DNA of 48,658 bases from Planctomycetaceae bacterium (GTDB taxonomy: Bacteria > Planctomycetota > Planctomycetia > Pirellulales > Pirellulaceae): NCBI GenBank assembly GCA_003233175.1, contig QIKY01000020.1, forward strand, positions 1-48,658. The letters are read 5' to 3'. Made by a program: the position numbers and the translations under genes. The notes beneath the pieces were generated by a model. That model was not told the DNA's origin and did no database searches. It saw nothing but the letters and a program-made list of their open reading frames with translations. Shown piece after piece: positions 1 through 8,776 of this stretch (the stretch's first letter is position 1; the number at the start of each line of letters is the position of its first letter).

Positions 1-134
1 CCTTTATACCTTCTAACACAACTTGGTAGGTCAGCATCAAACTCCGTGTTTGGAACGCCAAACAGGGGTTATGTTAGGAGCTCTTAGGCTGCTTCGTCAG
101 AGGCCGTTCCTTAATTATTTTCAGAGAGATTGTT

Positions 135-1472
135 ATGAGTCCGTTTCAACTGATGATGGCCGAGATTTGGCACCGGAAGGCGAATTTTGTTCTCAGTATT
201 TTGGCGGTGGTTGTGGCCACGACGCTGTTCGTGGCGAGCCCAACCATTATGCGCGGCTATGGTTATGAGTCGGACCAACGCTTGGCGGCCATGCACCAGG
301 AAACCGCCACGAAGTTGGAACAAATGCAGGAAGAGTCGGCCGCCGATATCGGCAACATGGAAAAACGCACCCGGCGCATCATGCGCGATCTGGGTTTCAA
401 CCTGCGAATCGTGCATCGCAATACCGACATGGCGCAATTCCACGCGAATTTTGTCGCCTTCGATATGCCCGAGGCATATTTGCAACTGCTGGCCAACGCT
501 CCGGAAATCACCAAGATCGTGCACCTCGTGGCGACGGTGAAACAGATGATCGAAATCGACGGCTCGCCGCGTCTAGTGATTGGCTACGCGCCGGAGGCGA
601 CGCAGTCGCACATTGAGAAAAAGGCGCCGATGGGTTATCAGATCAAGCCCGGCGAAGTGTTTTTGGGATCGGTCGCGGCGGAAGGTTATAAAATCGGAGA
701 CAAGATCGACATACTCGGCCAGTCGTTCAAGGTTGCCCGCATTCTGGAAGAGCACGGCTCCCGAGATGAAGACATCGCGATCATGATGGACCTCCGCACC
801 GCCCAAAAACTCCTGGGCAAGGAAGGCCGTCTCTCGGAAATCGTGGCGCTGGGTTGCAAATGCAAAACCGTGGAGCGGATTGAGGAAATCAGGGCGCAGC
901 TGGAAGGCATCCTGCCTGAAGCGCGGGTCATGGAGATCAGCACCCGCGCCATCGCTCGTGACAAGCAGCGGAAGCTTCTTTCGGCTTACCATCAGGAGGC
1001 GATGGAAAAATACACCCACGACCGCGAACAAATCGTGCGCGAGGAGCAAGAGGGCCGGCAGGGCGTTATTTCGCTGCTGTCGCTGCTCACCGGCGTGATC
1101 ACTCCGTTGGTCGTGCTGGCGTGCGCGATGTGGATCGGTTTTCTCGCCTGGACAAACACCCGCGAACGCCGCACCGAAATCGGCTTGCTCCGCGCTTTGG
1201 GCAAACGCTCGGCCGCCATAGCGGCAATCTTTCTGGGCAAAGCGGTGCTATTGGGCGTTGCCGGGGGTGTTTTCGGTTCGCTGCTTGGTATGATTTTGGC
1301 GCAGTGGGCGGGAATGCGCATGTTCGCGGCCGGCGGCGGTGAATTCTCCCCTTCGGCCACGGTTCTCATCGCCACGATTCTGGGCGCCCCGCTGGTGTCG
1401 GCCATGGCAAGCTACTTACCCACGCTGGCGGCGCTGCGGCAAGACCCGGCCGTTGTGCTGCTCGACAACTGA
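135..1472 (+). CDS. FtsX-like ABC transporter permease
   Basis: A 445-residue membrane protein of the FtsX/MacB permease type. Seen: an N-terminal membrane segment (about residues 15-38), a long extracytoplasmic region (about 45-300) with a coiled-coil-like stretch rich in Glu, Gln and Met near residues 50-75, then three membrane segments near 310-340, 365-395 and 410-435. The C-terminal part has the family's ERRTEIGLLRALGK signature just after the second membrane segment. Such permeases pair with an ATPase of the LolD/MacB type to move lipoproteins or drugs or to work on the envelope; the ATPase is not visible and probably lies left of the window. The ATG at 135 follows a purine-rich AGAGAGA stretch. 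The substrate cannot be told from sequence. Confidence 0.85.
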   Translation: MSPFQLMMAEIWHRKANFVLSILAVVVATTLFVASPTIMRGYGYESDQRLAAMHQETATKLEQMQEESAADIGNMEKRTRRIMRDLGFNLRIVHRNTDMAQFHANFVAFDMPEAYLQLLANAPEITKIVHLVATVKQMIEIDGSPRLVIGYAPEATQSHIEKKAPMGYQIKPGEVFLGSVAAEGYKIGDKIDILGQSFKVARILEEHGSRDEDIAIMMDLRTAQKLLGKEGRLSEIVALGCKCKTVERIEEIRAQLEGILPEARVMEISTRAIARDKQRKLLSAYHQEAMEKYTHDREQIVREEQEGRQGVISLLSLLTGVITPLVVLACAMWIGFLAWTNTRERRTEIGLLRALGKRSAAIAAIFLGKAVLLGVAGGVFGSLLGMILAQWAGMRMFAAGGGEFSPSATVLIATILGAPLVSAMASYLPTLAALRQDPAVVLLDN

Positions 1473-1508
1473 GAAAACATTGAACACTACCATCCAGGCG
1501 TTATAGCA

Positions 1509-1694
1509 ATGGACGAACTTCTCAAGCAGCGCCTCATGATGGCGATCGTGGCTTTCAACCTGACGATCATCATTTATCAGGTCGGTTTCAACTCCGGCGG
1601 TTCCTTCACGATGCTGAAAGTATTTATCGGCGTCGCGATTGCCGCCGCCGCCGCCGCTGCGGCGTACGTGGCTACGCAAATGACACAACGATAA
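1509..1694 (+). CDS. small two-helix membrane protein, unknown function
   Basis: A 61-residue protein starting MDELLKQRL. It has two hydrophobic segments (about residues 10-25 and 36-55), the second an unusual run of alanines. It follows the FtsX-like permease by 36 bp on the same strand, so co-transcription is likely. It converges on der, whose stop lies 13 bp away. I do not recognise a family. It is supported by clean membrane topology and by filling the gap between two real genes, but the ribosome-binding site is weak. Confidence 0.5.
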   Translation: MDELLKQRLMMAIVAFNLTIIIYQVGFNSGGSFTMLKVFIGVAIAAAAAAAAYVATQMTQR

Positions 1695-1707
1695 ACCGCA
1701 CTCTTCG

Positions 1708-3036
1708 TCATTCGTTATTTCTTTTCTGCAAATAAAGCTTGATGGGCACTTCGCCAAAGCTGAGTTGGTCGCGCAGAATACCCAGTAAATAACGCCGATA
1801 TTGCGGCGCAAACGCCTTGGGATTGCTACAAAAGATTACGATCGTGGGCGGCTCCACGCCGGCTTGGGTGGCGTAAAAAATCTTCGGCCGCCGGTTTTTA
1901 TAAATCGGCGGCGGATGCCGCTCGACCGCCCGCCGCACAAGCCGATTCAACTCGCCCGTCGTGACGCGCTCCTTCGTCTGCTTGTAGAGCATCTGGCAGT
2001 GGTTGAGCAACGTTTTCACATTCTTGCCGGTTTGCCCGGTAATAAACGCGATCGGCGTGTGCCACAGCGATTGAAATTCGTCTCGCAGGTAGAGCACCCA
2101 TTTCTCGGTGGGCATATGGCCGGCCATCAGGTCCCACTTATTGACCACCAAAACGCACGGCTTATGGTTCTCGGCAATGTACTGGCAAAGCTGCTTATCG
2201 ACCCGGCTCACTCGCGATTTGGCGTCGAAGAACATGAGCACCACATCGGCCCGGCGAATACTGCGCTGGGCGCGGTGCAGGCTGTAAAAATCGACGTTCG
2301 TTCGCACGCTCTTGCGTTTTCGCAAGCCGGGCGTGTCGATCGCGATGAACACCTTGCCATCGAGTTCATAGCGAACGTCGACGCTATCGCGCGTGGTGCC
2401 CGCCACCTCGCTGACGATCATCCTTTCGGCCTTGGCCACCGTGTTGACAAACGTGCTCTTGCCCACGTTGCGGCGGCCCACGATCGCGATTTTCAATTCC
2501 GGCTCGACCGGCTCCTCCGATTCGGCGTCAGGGTCGATTTCCGGCAATCGGTCGACGATCATTTCGAGAAGTTCGTCGCGGTTTCGGTTCGCGATCGTGC
2601 TCACCTTGATCACCTTGCCGCGGCCTAGTTTGTAGAATTCGTCGGCCTGAGAATCGAGCAACGGCCGGTCGGTTTTGTTGGCCACGCAAATAATGGGCGT
2701 GCTCAGATAACGCAACCGTTTGGCGACTTCATCGTCGAGCCCCATCAAACCGGAGCGGGCGTCGACCACGAACAGAATCAGATCGGCCGATTCAATGGCA
2801 AATTCGATTTGACTGTTGATTTCCTCCGTCAGGCTGTCGTCGTCGATGATGCCGATGCCGCCGGTGTCGACAATTTCAAAAAATCGATCATCTTCCGACA
2901 TCAAATACGAAACGCGGTCGCGAGTGACGCCCGGTTGGTCGTCGACAATAGCCACGCGACGGCCCGCCAGCCAGTTGAACAGGCTCGATTTGCCCACGTT
3001 AGGACGGCCGACGATCACAACTTTGGGTACGCTCAT
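1708..3036 (-). CDS. der: ribosome biogenesis GTPase Der (EngA)
   Basis: Der is an essential GTPase with two tandem G domains that acts in maturation of the 50S ribosomal subunit. All motifs are present in 442 residues, the normal length. First G domain: GRPNVGKSS at residues 10-18, a DTGG switch motif near 58, NKTD near 121. Second G domain: GRRNVGKST near 187, DTPG near 235, NKWD near 300. The C-terminal KH-like domain carries the PPPIYKNRRPKIFYATQ stretch. The gene stands alone on the minus strand; its upstream region contains an 82-bp palindromic repeat (3186-3267). Confidence 0.97.
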   Translation of the reverse strand: MSVPKVVIVGRPNVGKSSLFNWLAGRRVAIVDDQPGVTRDRVSYLMSEDDRFFEIVDTGGIGIIDDDSLTEEINSQIEFAIESADLILFVVDARSGLMGLDDEVAKRLRYLSTPIICVANKTDRPLLDSQADEFYKLGRGKVIKVSTIANRNRDELLEMIVDRLPEIDPDAESEEPVEPELKIAIVGRRNVGKSTFVNTVAKAERMIVSEVAGTTRDSVDVRYELDGKVFIAIDTPGLRKRKSVRTNVDFYSLHRAQRSIRRADVVLMFFDAKSRVSRVDKQLCQYIAENHKPCVLVVNKWDLMAGHMPTEKWVLYLRDEFQSLWHTPIAFITGQTGKNVKTLLNHCQMLYKQTKERVTTGELNRLVRRAVERHPPPIYKNRRPKIFYATQAGVEPPTIVIFCSNPKAFAPQYRRYLLGILRDQLSFGEVPIKLYLQKRNNE

Positions 3037-3185
3037 CAGAACTTTCAGGACGCTACTTTCGGGAATGCCGCACTCTCAAGAATGCCGCAGTGAAGGTGCG
3101 TTTTGTCGATTTTCAAATAGGGGAATTCTCGCCCACGCTCATCACCTAGTACCGCACGCGGTTGAAAATGTCGCTTTTTTCGTCT

Positions 3186-3267
3186 AACGGCAAGCCGAAG
3201 GCGGCTGTGTTTTGAGTCCACGCGTTCCGGCAAGACGAAAAAAGGCAGTCGCCTTCGGCTTGCCGTT
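3186..3267. repeat. 82-bp palindromic repeat, copy 1
   Basis: Inverted arms of 28 bp (3186-3213 and 3240-3267, 25 of 28 positions pair) beginning AACGGCAAGCCGAAGGCGGC, separated by 26 bp. A second copy of exactly the same length lies at 48485-48566. It is REP/MITE-like, with no coding capacity. Confidence 0.85.
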
Positions 3268-3521
3268 AAACGAGCCTTTGCCAGCCGCGTGAAGTATATT
3301 ACGGATGAAAAACGCTTGTAAATTAGGGCAAATTCACCGCGCCGCCAACTTCGCGGATCGGACCAACTCGATGGCGGGGAGGTGAAAGGGGGCTTTCTGC
3401 TGCTGGTGTCATCATAATCCAATCGCCGGTTTTTCGATAGAATGGGTTCATCCCCGCGCCACCCGTGGGTAAATGCCAATGAAAACATGCCGGTCATCGC
3501 GGTGAACGGCGCGCCAACGGA

Positions 3522-3609
3522 ACCACGAAACACACGAACATCACGAAAATGTTTTCAAAAAGCCAACATCCATCATTTCCTCCTCTGCTTCTTTCGTGCT
3601 TTTCGTGGT
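3522..3609. repeat. CACGAA-type inverted repeat
   Basis: Arms 3522-3538 (ACCACGAAACACACGAA) and 3593-3609 (TTCGTGCTTTTCGTGGT) pair at 14 of 17 positions. Each arm is built from spaced CACGAA words. The same design occurs at 39808-39886 and as one arm near 24575-24605. It lies just upstream of the uracil-DNA glycosylase gene; the right arm contains the beginning of the longer in-frame ORF, an argument for the downstream start. Confidence 0.7.
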
Positions 3610-3661
3610 AAAAACTACCTTGAAGAATTTTTTAAGACGCATCCTCAAGGGCGGCGAGGCA

Positions 3662-4480
3662 ATGAACAATCCGGTGCGGGCGGTGCTGCAACATTTGGAA
3701 AGTGCGCGACGAGCGGGGATTGAACAACTTCCCGCCATTCCGCACCTAGAACCGGTAGTGCGCGAGCCTGCGGCTCCCGTCTTGCCGACCGCTCCTGCCA
3801 CGCCAACCGCTCCTGCCACGCCAACCGCGCCCGCCACGGTTCGCCGTCCCGCACCCGCGAAGCCCCCCACGCCCACGGAGATTCTCCCCATGCCGCTCAC
3901 CGGCGAACCCGCCGCCGACCTCCAAACTCTCCAGGGCGAAGTGGCCCGCTGTGAACTCTGCACGGAACTATGCACCACGCGCACGCAAACCGTGTTTGGA
4001 GTGGGCAGTCCGCGAGCGCGTTTGATTTTCATGGGCGAAGCGCCTGGCGCCGATGAAGACCGCCAAGGCGAGCCGTTCGTGGGCCGCGCCGGCAAGCTGC
4101 TCACCAAAATCATTGAGGCCATGACACTCAAACGCGAAGACGTATACATTCTCAACACGCTGAAGTGCCGACCGCCCAACAACCGAAATCCGGCGCCGGA
4201 GGAAGTGGAAAACTGCCGGCCGTTTTTTGAGCGGCAACTCGACATCTTGCAGCCGGAATTTATCTGTTGCCTGGGCGCCATCGCGGCGCAAGGCTTGTTG
4301 AACACGACCACCACCATTGGCCGCTTGCGGGGAAAATTCCACGATTACCGAGGTATTCGCGTGTTGGCCACGTACCATCCGGCGTATTTGCTGCGGAACC
4401 CCAGCGCCAAGGCGCACGTCTGGGACGACATGCAAATTCTGATGCGAGAATTGGGCATTCCCCTGCCCAAAGACGATTAA
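3662..4480 (+). CDS. uracil-DNA glycosylase, family 4 (iron-sulphur type)
   Basis: Removes uracil from DNA as the first step of base-excision repair. Seen in 272 residues: an N-terminal Pro/Ala-rich linker with APATPT repeats (about residues 35-80), then the catalytic domain with GEAPGADED near 125 and the C-terminal HPAYLLRNP motif near 240. The four expected Fe-S cysteines are visible: two in CELC (about residue 97-100), one in LKCRPP and one in ENCRPFF. The start at 3662 was chosen because GGGCGGCGAGG lies just upstream; the longer frame from 3596 begins inside a repeat arm and adds only basic residues. The gene converges on the methyltransferase gene, with a perfect palindrome between them. 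The long flexible N-terminal extension is not part of the catalytic fold. Confidence 0.9.
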   Translation: MNNPVRAVLQHLESARRAGIEQLPAIPHLEPVVREPAAPVLPTAPATPTAPATPTAPATVRRPAPAKPPTPTEILPMPLTGEPAADLQTLQGEVARCELCTELCTTRTQTVFGVGSPRARLIFMGEAPGADEDRQGEPFVGRAGKLLTKIIEAMTLKREDVYILNTLKCRPPNNRNPAPEEVENCRPFFERQLDILQPEFICCLGAIAAQGLLNTTTTIGRLRGKFHDYRGIRVLATYHPAYLLRNPSAKAHVWDDMQILMRELGIPLPKDD

Positions 4481-4510
4481 GAAATAGTGTTTTGAAATAC
4501 GCCCCAACCA

Positions 4511-4581
4511 GTACGATGGCCTTCCAAGGCCGTCGATTTACAGAGGTTCGGGGCCACGACGGCCTTGGAAGGCCATCGTAC
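4511..4581. repeat. perfect 25-bp inverted repeat between convergent genes
   Basis: Arms 4511-4535 and 4557-4581 are exact reverse complements built round GGCCTTCCAAGGCC, with a 21-bp loop. The element sits between the convergent uracil-DNA glycosylase and methyltransferase genes. It could fold as a bidirectional transcription terminator, but there is no clear T-run, so a dispersed palindromic repeat is equally likely. Confidence 0.8.
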
Positions 4582-4601
4582 TTTTGGTTCAAAAACACGT
4601 T

Positions 4602-5801
4602 CTAAGCATTGCAGAGCGGCGTGAGCACGTGGTGGTCGATCCAACGAATGACGGGCGTGCAAACGGCGTCGCCCAGGCCGAACAACATTTTGTGTACGCC
4701 CTCGGAAAGTTTGAATTCGCCGGCGCCTTGTAGGCGGGCGTATTCCAACGGCGACATCCAACGCAGGCGTACGCGGCCTTGGTCAACCGCCACGACAATC
4801 TGTCGGGCGCTGCCGCCGCGCGGCGTGCGCAAACAACCGGCCACGCCATCGAACCGCACCTCCATGCGTTGTTCCCCTTGGCGAATGCGGCGGTAGGCGG
4901 TGGCGGCCACGCGGGCGCCGGCGGCGCGAATCGATTCCAAACGCGCGGCATGCGCAGGGCTGAGCATCGCCATGTGTTTCTCGTGCAGCGGCGTCTCCCA
5001 CCATTGTTGGGCGTCGTCGAAATCGATTTCAGCCGCCAGGTCATAGCCGCGCCGCACCGGCGCTTGCAGCGGCAGCGTGGCCCAACCCGTCGGCAAACAA
5101 ATGTTTTCCATCGCCCGCCGCAGCTTGGGAGAACGCAACGAAGTCGATTCTTCAATGGCCCGGCGCCAGTGGTCGTCGAACAGCGGCGCGTGATCGTCGC
5201 GATGAATAAGAGCGGGGTGGCGCTGGGCGTCTTGCATGCCGACCACGAACAGCCGCAAGCGGCTTTGGGGCACGAAATCGATGGCGTCGACCATGAAGGC
5301 GTCGAGCCAATAGCCCAGGTCGGCCAATGTTTCCAGGGCGGCTCGAAAATCGGCGCCGTCGTGCGCAGTCAGAAAACCGGGAACGTTCTCCAACAGGACC
5401 AGCGGCGGCTTGCGAGGACCCAACTGCTTGAGCACTTCGGCAAATCCAAAGAAGGCCGACGACTCCCCGCCGGAAAAACCTTTGCGCCGGCCCGCCAACG
5501 ACATATCGGTGCAAGGGAACGACGCCGTGGCCAACCGTGGCTGCTGGTGGATTTGGTTCAGCACGGCGTCCGTCTTCCAGACATCTTCCAAGTGATAGGG
5601 ATGCTGGTCGCCAAAATGCGCGCGAAACAATTCTTCTTTGCCCGGAGCGATATCGTTGGCGTAGACACACCGCCAGCCGCTGTCTTGCAAGGCCAACTGC
5701 ACCAGCCCAATGCCGGCAAAGAATTCGCAAAATGTTTTTTCGGCTCCGCCGCTCATTTTTTGCTTCACGCGTTGAAGTTGAAGAATGCAATCATCGATCA
5801 T
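4602..5801 (-). CDS. DNA (cytosine-5-)-methyltransferase, orphan
   Basis: Transfers a methyl group from S-adenosylmethionine to C5 of cytosine in a specific DNA site. About 399 residues with the motifs in canonical order: I (FAGIGLVQLAL), IV with the catalytic cysteine (SFPCTDMS), VI (LLENVPGF), VIII (QSRLRLFVVG), then a variable target-recognition region, IX (CLRTPRGGSARQ) and X (LFGLGDAVCTPV). No restriction endonuclease gene is adjacent, so it is an orphan methyltransferase here. Starts: a TTG at 5816 would take its first codons from a palindromic repeat; ATG 5801 is preferred, and ATG 5756 directly before the conserved domain is possible. Palindromes flank it on both sides (4511-4581 and 5823-6026), which together with its isolation suggests transfer. 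Confidence 0.92.
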   Translation of the reverse strand: MIDDCILQLQRVKQKMSGGAEKTFCEFFAGIGLVQLALQDSGWRCVYANDIAPGKEELFRAHFGDQHPYHLEDVWKTDAVLNQIHQQPRLATASFPCTDMSLAGRRKGFSGGESSAFFGFAEVLKQLGPRKPPLVLLENVPGFLTAHDGADFRAALETLADLGYWLDAFMVDAIDFVPQSRLRLFVVGMQDAQRHPALIHRDDHAPLFDDHWRRAIEESTSLRSPKLRRAMENICLPTGWATLPLQAPVRRGYDLAAEIDFDDAQQWWETPLHEKHMAMLSPAHAARLESIRAAGARVAATAYRRIRQGEQRMEVRFDGVAGCLRTPRGGSARQIVVAVDQGRVRLRWMSPLEYARLQGAGEFKLSEGVHKMLFGLGDAVCTPVIRWIDHHVLTPLCNA

Positions 5802-5822
5802 TTGGCCAAAGGCCAACGGGAG

Positions 5823-6026
5823 CCGTTTGTTTGGCCGAAGGCCATGTTCACCGTAGCCTGGGGCATCGCCCCAGGAACCAAAGGGCCATCGCGATCATTT
5901 TGGCCGAAGGCCATGTTCACGCCTATAGCGCACGATGTGAACATGGCCTTCGGCCAAACAAACGGATGATGGCATGTATTCCTGGGGCGATGCCCCAGGC
6001 TACGGTAATAATAGGCCTTCGGCCAT
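5823..6026. repeat. nested palindromic repeat cluster
   Basis: Two perfect inverted repeats are nested: a 29-bp pair (5823-5851 with 5937-5965) built on TTGGCCGAAGGCCATGTTCA, and a 24-bp pair (5854-5877 with 5979-6002) built on CCTGGGGCATCGCCCCAGG. A third direct copy of the first core lies at 5898-5920, and a further GGCCTTCGGCC core at 6014-6024. The cluster fills the gap between the hydrolase stop and the methyltransferase start, so it overlaps the presumed methyltransferase promoter. Confidence 0.85.
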
Positions 6027-6038
6027 AACCCCTCTTGG

Positions 6039-8279
6039 TTACTCCAGCAGCCAGGTGGTTAACGCGTCCGGCGCTTCTTGGGCGTCGCCCGTAAAGAGCG
6101 ATACGTGGTCGGCGGCGTCGGCTGCCCGGTACGCGGCGGCAACCGGCGCGGGAATTTGTTGGCCTTCTCCGGCCAGCCACAACTTGGTCGGCGCGCCGAG
6201 CGCCAGCATACCGGGCAGGTCGCCGTACTTGGCGCCACCCGGCAAGAATTGCGGGGAGTGCATGTCGAGTAGCTTTCCAAAACGAAAGCCGCCGGCGTCG
6301 ACCGCCAAGCGATTAACCACGCCGGGCGCCTGCGCGTGAGCCGCCACCGCAATCGGCGCCGCGTCGCCCCAGCCAACCAAATAAATCGCCTTCGGCGCCT
6401 CTTCGTGCAAGCGGACAAAACTGAGCACCGAAAGAACGTCATGCACCCGATGTGCGAACAGCGAGTGGTTGTAGCCGAACGTGTAGGCGGCCACCTCCCG
6501 AGGATTTTTCACCCGCCGTGTTGTTGTGATCGGCTTCCCGTCGGCCAGAAATTCACCCTGAAAGAGCAAGTCGACGCCGACCACGCTACAGCCCGACCGC
6601 AGCAAACGCGCCACCTGAAGATTCAGCGCGCCGTCGTCTTGGTAAAGCGACGCCTTGCCGGCGGAGTCGAGCCAAATCACGACCTGTCCGTTCCAATTTT
6701 TGGGGTGCAAAAAGGCCAGCGGCAATTCCTCACCGGCAGACACCGTGCGCAATAACGCCACGATTTCCAGGTAGTCACCGTGGTCGGTCTTGCCGGTTCG
6801 CTCGTATTGCAGGTCGTCTTGATGTGGCAAGCCGCGTCCGATCAAACCGTCCACGCCGCCGCCCACGAGCGCCCGATACGCAACCCACGATTTTTTATCG
6901 CTGGGCCGCACTTTCGCCAGATGGTCGCGCGTGTCGTCGGTCAGCCAGCGAAGCAGTTTTCTTTCAAAAGCAGCGCCGCCCTCAGGCTGAGGATGTTCGT
7001 TATTCCAAACGGTCATTTCCTGGCGAGTAAGACGCTTAAAGCCTTCTTCAACGATCGGCTCCGGCAAGCCCAACTGCAAATGTTTGTTGAACCACGAATA
7101 CATTCTGGCCCGGCTGACGTAATTGTAGTTGTGGCCAAAATAAGTGAGCGAAGCCAAACTGACGTTATCGGCCACGCCCAGCATTTTGAAAAGTTGTTGC
7201 AATTCGGGATAACCTTTCGTCGCCAACTCCTTGGTCCAATCGTTGGCGGAGGTCAGGCCGAGCGGTTTGGGGGCGAACAACGCCGCTATTTCGACGTTGC
7301 CGGTGTCGATTCGCAGCAGCGAACAGTTTTCACAAGGGCAGCCGCCCTGCATGGCGGTGGAGGTCATGACCGCCGGCATCGAAACAGCCACGCGCGGATC
7401 GACCGCCGAAACCAACAGCGTTTGCGTGCCGCCTCCACTGGCGCCCGTAACGGCCAAGCGCGCGGGGTCGACGTCGGGCAGCGATTCCAAAAAGTCGAGC
7501 GCGCGAATGGAATTATATGTTTGCAGACCCATCACCGACTGTAAATGCGTTTCGGCCTGCGTGCTGAACAGCCCCCAGTTTTCCAACTGGTTCATTTCAG
7601 GGCGCTGCTTGGCGAAGCGGTGCCCGATTTGAAAGGAGATTTGCTGGTTGTCGGCGTAGCCGATCATGTCGTAATGAAACACGACGCAGCCCATGCGGGC
7701 CAGTTGCACGCAGCGCGATTGCAACGGACTGCGGCCGCCGTCTTCAAAACGTTCGGCGCCTTGCGTGATCGCCAGACGCGTCGCTTTTTCACCGGCGTCG
7801 GTAAATCGCCCTTCATTCCAATGGCCATGCGGACAGAGAACGCCAGGACGCGGCCCCGTTTTTCCCACCGGACGATACAGACTGCCCGTGACATAAAAAC
7901 CCGGAAGGCTCTCAAAATACGCGCGCTCGACCGTGTAATCGGCACGGCTGATTTTTCCATGCACAACCGCATGGAGCGGCGTTTTTTGCGGCATCGGCCA
8001 GAGCCCCAAGGCGACCAGCATCCGGCGGCGAACCAATTCGGAACGCTGCTCCCAAGCCGCCGCCGTTTTCGGCGGTGTGAAAGGAAAATAGCCGTTCAGA
8101 TCTTTGAGCGGCTGCAAACGTCGGTCGTGAGGAAGTTTTCCCTCCGGCAACGCACGCGGACCAGCGGCCAAAACCGGCTTCTCGAACAGCACCGCCACAC
8201 ACGCCGCCAGAGCCAGCAACGCCAAGGCGGCGGGAATGACTCGTTGACGAAAAACCGCCCGCATCGCATCGCTACGCAT
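6039..8279 (-). CDS. secreted alpha/beta hydrolase (acetyl-xylan-esterase-like)
   Basis: About 746 residues with an N-terminal signal peptide (hydrophobic segment about residues 10-30). The first half is an alpha/beta hydrolase resembling the planctomycete acetyl-xylan-esterase/peptidase group. It has LCPHGHWNEGRF (oxyanion-hole region), a long insert, and the nucleophile motif TGASGGGTQT, followed by a Cys-rich CPCENC stretch. The second half (about 500-746) looks like a weaker second hydrolase-like domain and lacks a clear nucleophile elbow in the usual spacing. ATG 8279 is chosen over 8291 because GGGA lies at good distance and the signal peptide then starts with a short basic region. Probably acts outside the cytoplasm on an ester or peptide substrate that cannot be named. 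Monocistronic. Confidence 0.8.
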   Translation of the reverse strand: MRSDAMRAVFRQRVIPAALALLALAACVAVLFEKPVLAAGPRALPEGKLPHDRRLQPLKDLNGYFPFTPPKTAAAWEQRSELVRRRMLVALGLWPMPQKTPLHAVVHGKISRADYTVERAYFESLPGFYVTGSLYRPVGKTGPRPGVLCPHGHWNEGRFTDAGEKATRLAITQGAERFEDGGRSPLQSRCVQLARMGCVVFHYDMIGYADNQQISFQIGHRFAKQRPEMNQLENWGLFSTQAETHLQSVMGLQTYNSIRALDFLESLPDVDPARLAVTGASGGGTQTLLVSAVDPRVAVSMPAVMTSTAMQGGCPCENCSLLRIDTGNVEIAALFAPKPLGLTSANDWTKELATKGYPELQQLFKMLGVADNVSLASLTYFGHNYNYVSRARMYSWFNKHLQLGLPEPIVEEGFKRLTRQEMTVWNNEHPQPEGGAAFERKLLRWLTDDTRDHLAKVRPSDKKSWVAYRALVGGGVDGLIGRGLPHQDDLQYERTGKTDHGDYLEIVALLRTVSAGEELPLAFLHPKNWNGQVVIWLDSAGKASLYQDDGALNLQVARLLRSGCSVVGVDLLFQGEFLADGKPITTTRRVKNPREVAAYTFGYNHSLFAHRVHDVLSVLSFVRLHEEAPKAIYLVGWGDAAPIAVAAHAQAPGVVNRLAVDAGGFRFGKLLDMHSPQFLPGGAKYGDLPGMLALGAPTKLWLAGEGQQIPAPVAAAYRAADAADHVSLFTGDAQEAPDALTTWLLE

Positions 8280-8545
8280 TATAAATCCCACGTAATAAAA
8301 AAGACCTTAAACGCCAATCACGCCGCATTGATACCTGCTCAGTGTAAGTCACGCGGCGCCCCAACGCCAACGGTTGGGTCTGGTCGCCACCTTGAGAGTT
8401 GGCATGACGAAACCATTATTGTTGCAACGTCGCCTTTCTTGGGACGAAAAGCGATGTGCAATGCCGAACTGGTTCGGTTGGCGCTGAGCATTCTGGTATA
8501 ATGGACTTGGTTGATAATCGGCATATTCATCAAGGAATGCAGGTC

Positions 8546-8776
8546 ATGGTTGGTCTCAAAAGAATCACAAGCGACCCGGCTGTCATGAACGGGCAACCGT
8601 GCATCCGCGGCATGCGGCTAACGGTGCGTCGTGTCCTGGAAGTGATCGCGACCTATCCGGATCGGCGCGAACTGTTCGCGGAATACCTGGAGCTTGAAGA
8701 CGAAGATATTCGGCAAGCCTTGGCGTATGCGGCAGCCAACCTCGACGACAAAGTTCTGGAGATTTATGAACCGTGA
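8546..8776 (+). CDS. DUF433 antitoxin-like protein
   Basis: A 76-residue protein of the DUF433 family (COG2442), which are small winged-helix proteins usually encoded directly before DUF5615 PIN-like proteins and regarded as antitoxins. Seen: ITSDPAVMNGQPCIRGMRLTV, the family hallmark, then an alpha-helical C-terminus (LELEDEDIRQALAYAAANL). Start 8546 is preferred because AAGGA lies 9 bp upstream; ATG 8537 directly abuts that site. Its stop overlaps the next start by one base (TGATG), so the two are translationally coupled. Confidence 0.85.
   Translation: MVGLKRITSDPAVMNGQPCIRGMRLTVRRVLEVIATYPDRRELFAEYLELEDEDIRQALAYAAANLDDKVLEIYEP

Larger units (their letters stand above)
3037..3661. other. 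intergenic region with two palindromic repeats
   Basis: Divergent gap between der and the uracil-DNA glycosylase gene. It holds the 82-bp palindrome at 3186-3267, a CACGAA-type inverted repeat at 3522-3609, and a 16-bp motif (CGGTTGAAAATGTCGC, around 3158-3173) that recurs in opposite orientation at 9046-9061. Open frames here, such as 3045-3533 on the minus strand, run through the repeats and have no recognisable protein character. I see no gene. Confidence 0.6.

Noticed and set aside
1801-2628. 275-codon plus-strand frame
   Set aside because: Antisense shadow of der.
3045-3533. 162-codon minus-strand frame upstream of der
   Set aside because: Runs through the 82-bp palindrome and has no recognisable protein character.
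4779-5969. 396-codon plus-strand frame
   Set aside because: Antisense to the cytosine methyltransferase and running into the palindromes.
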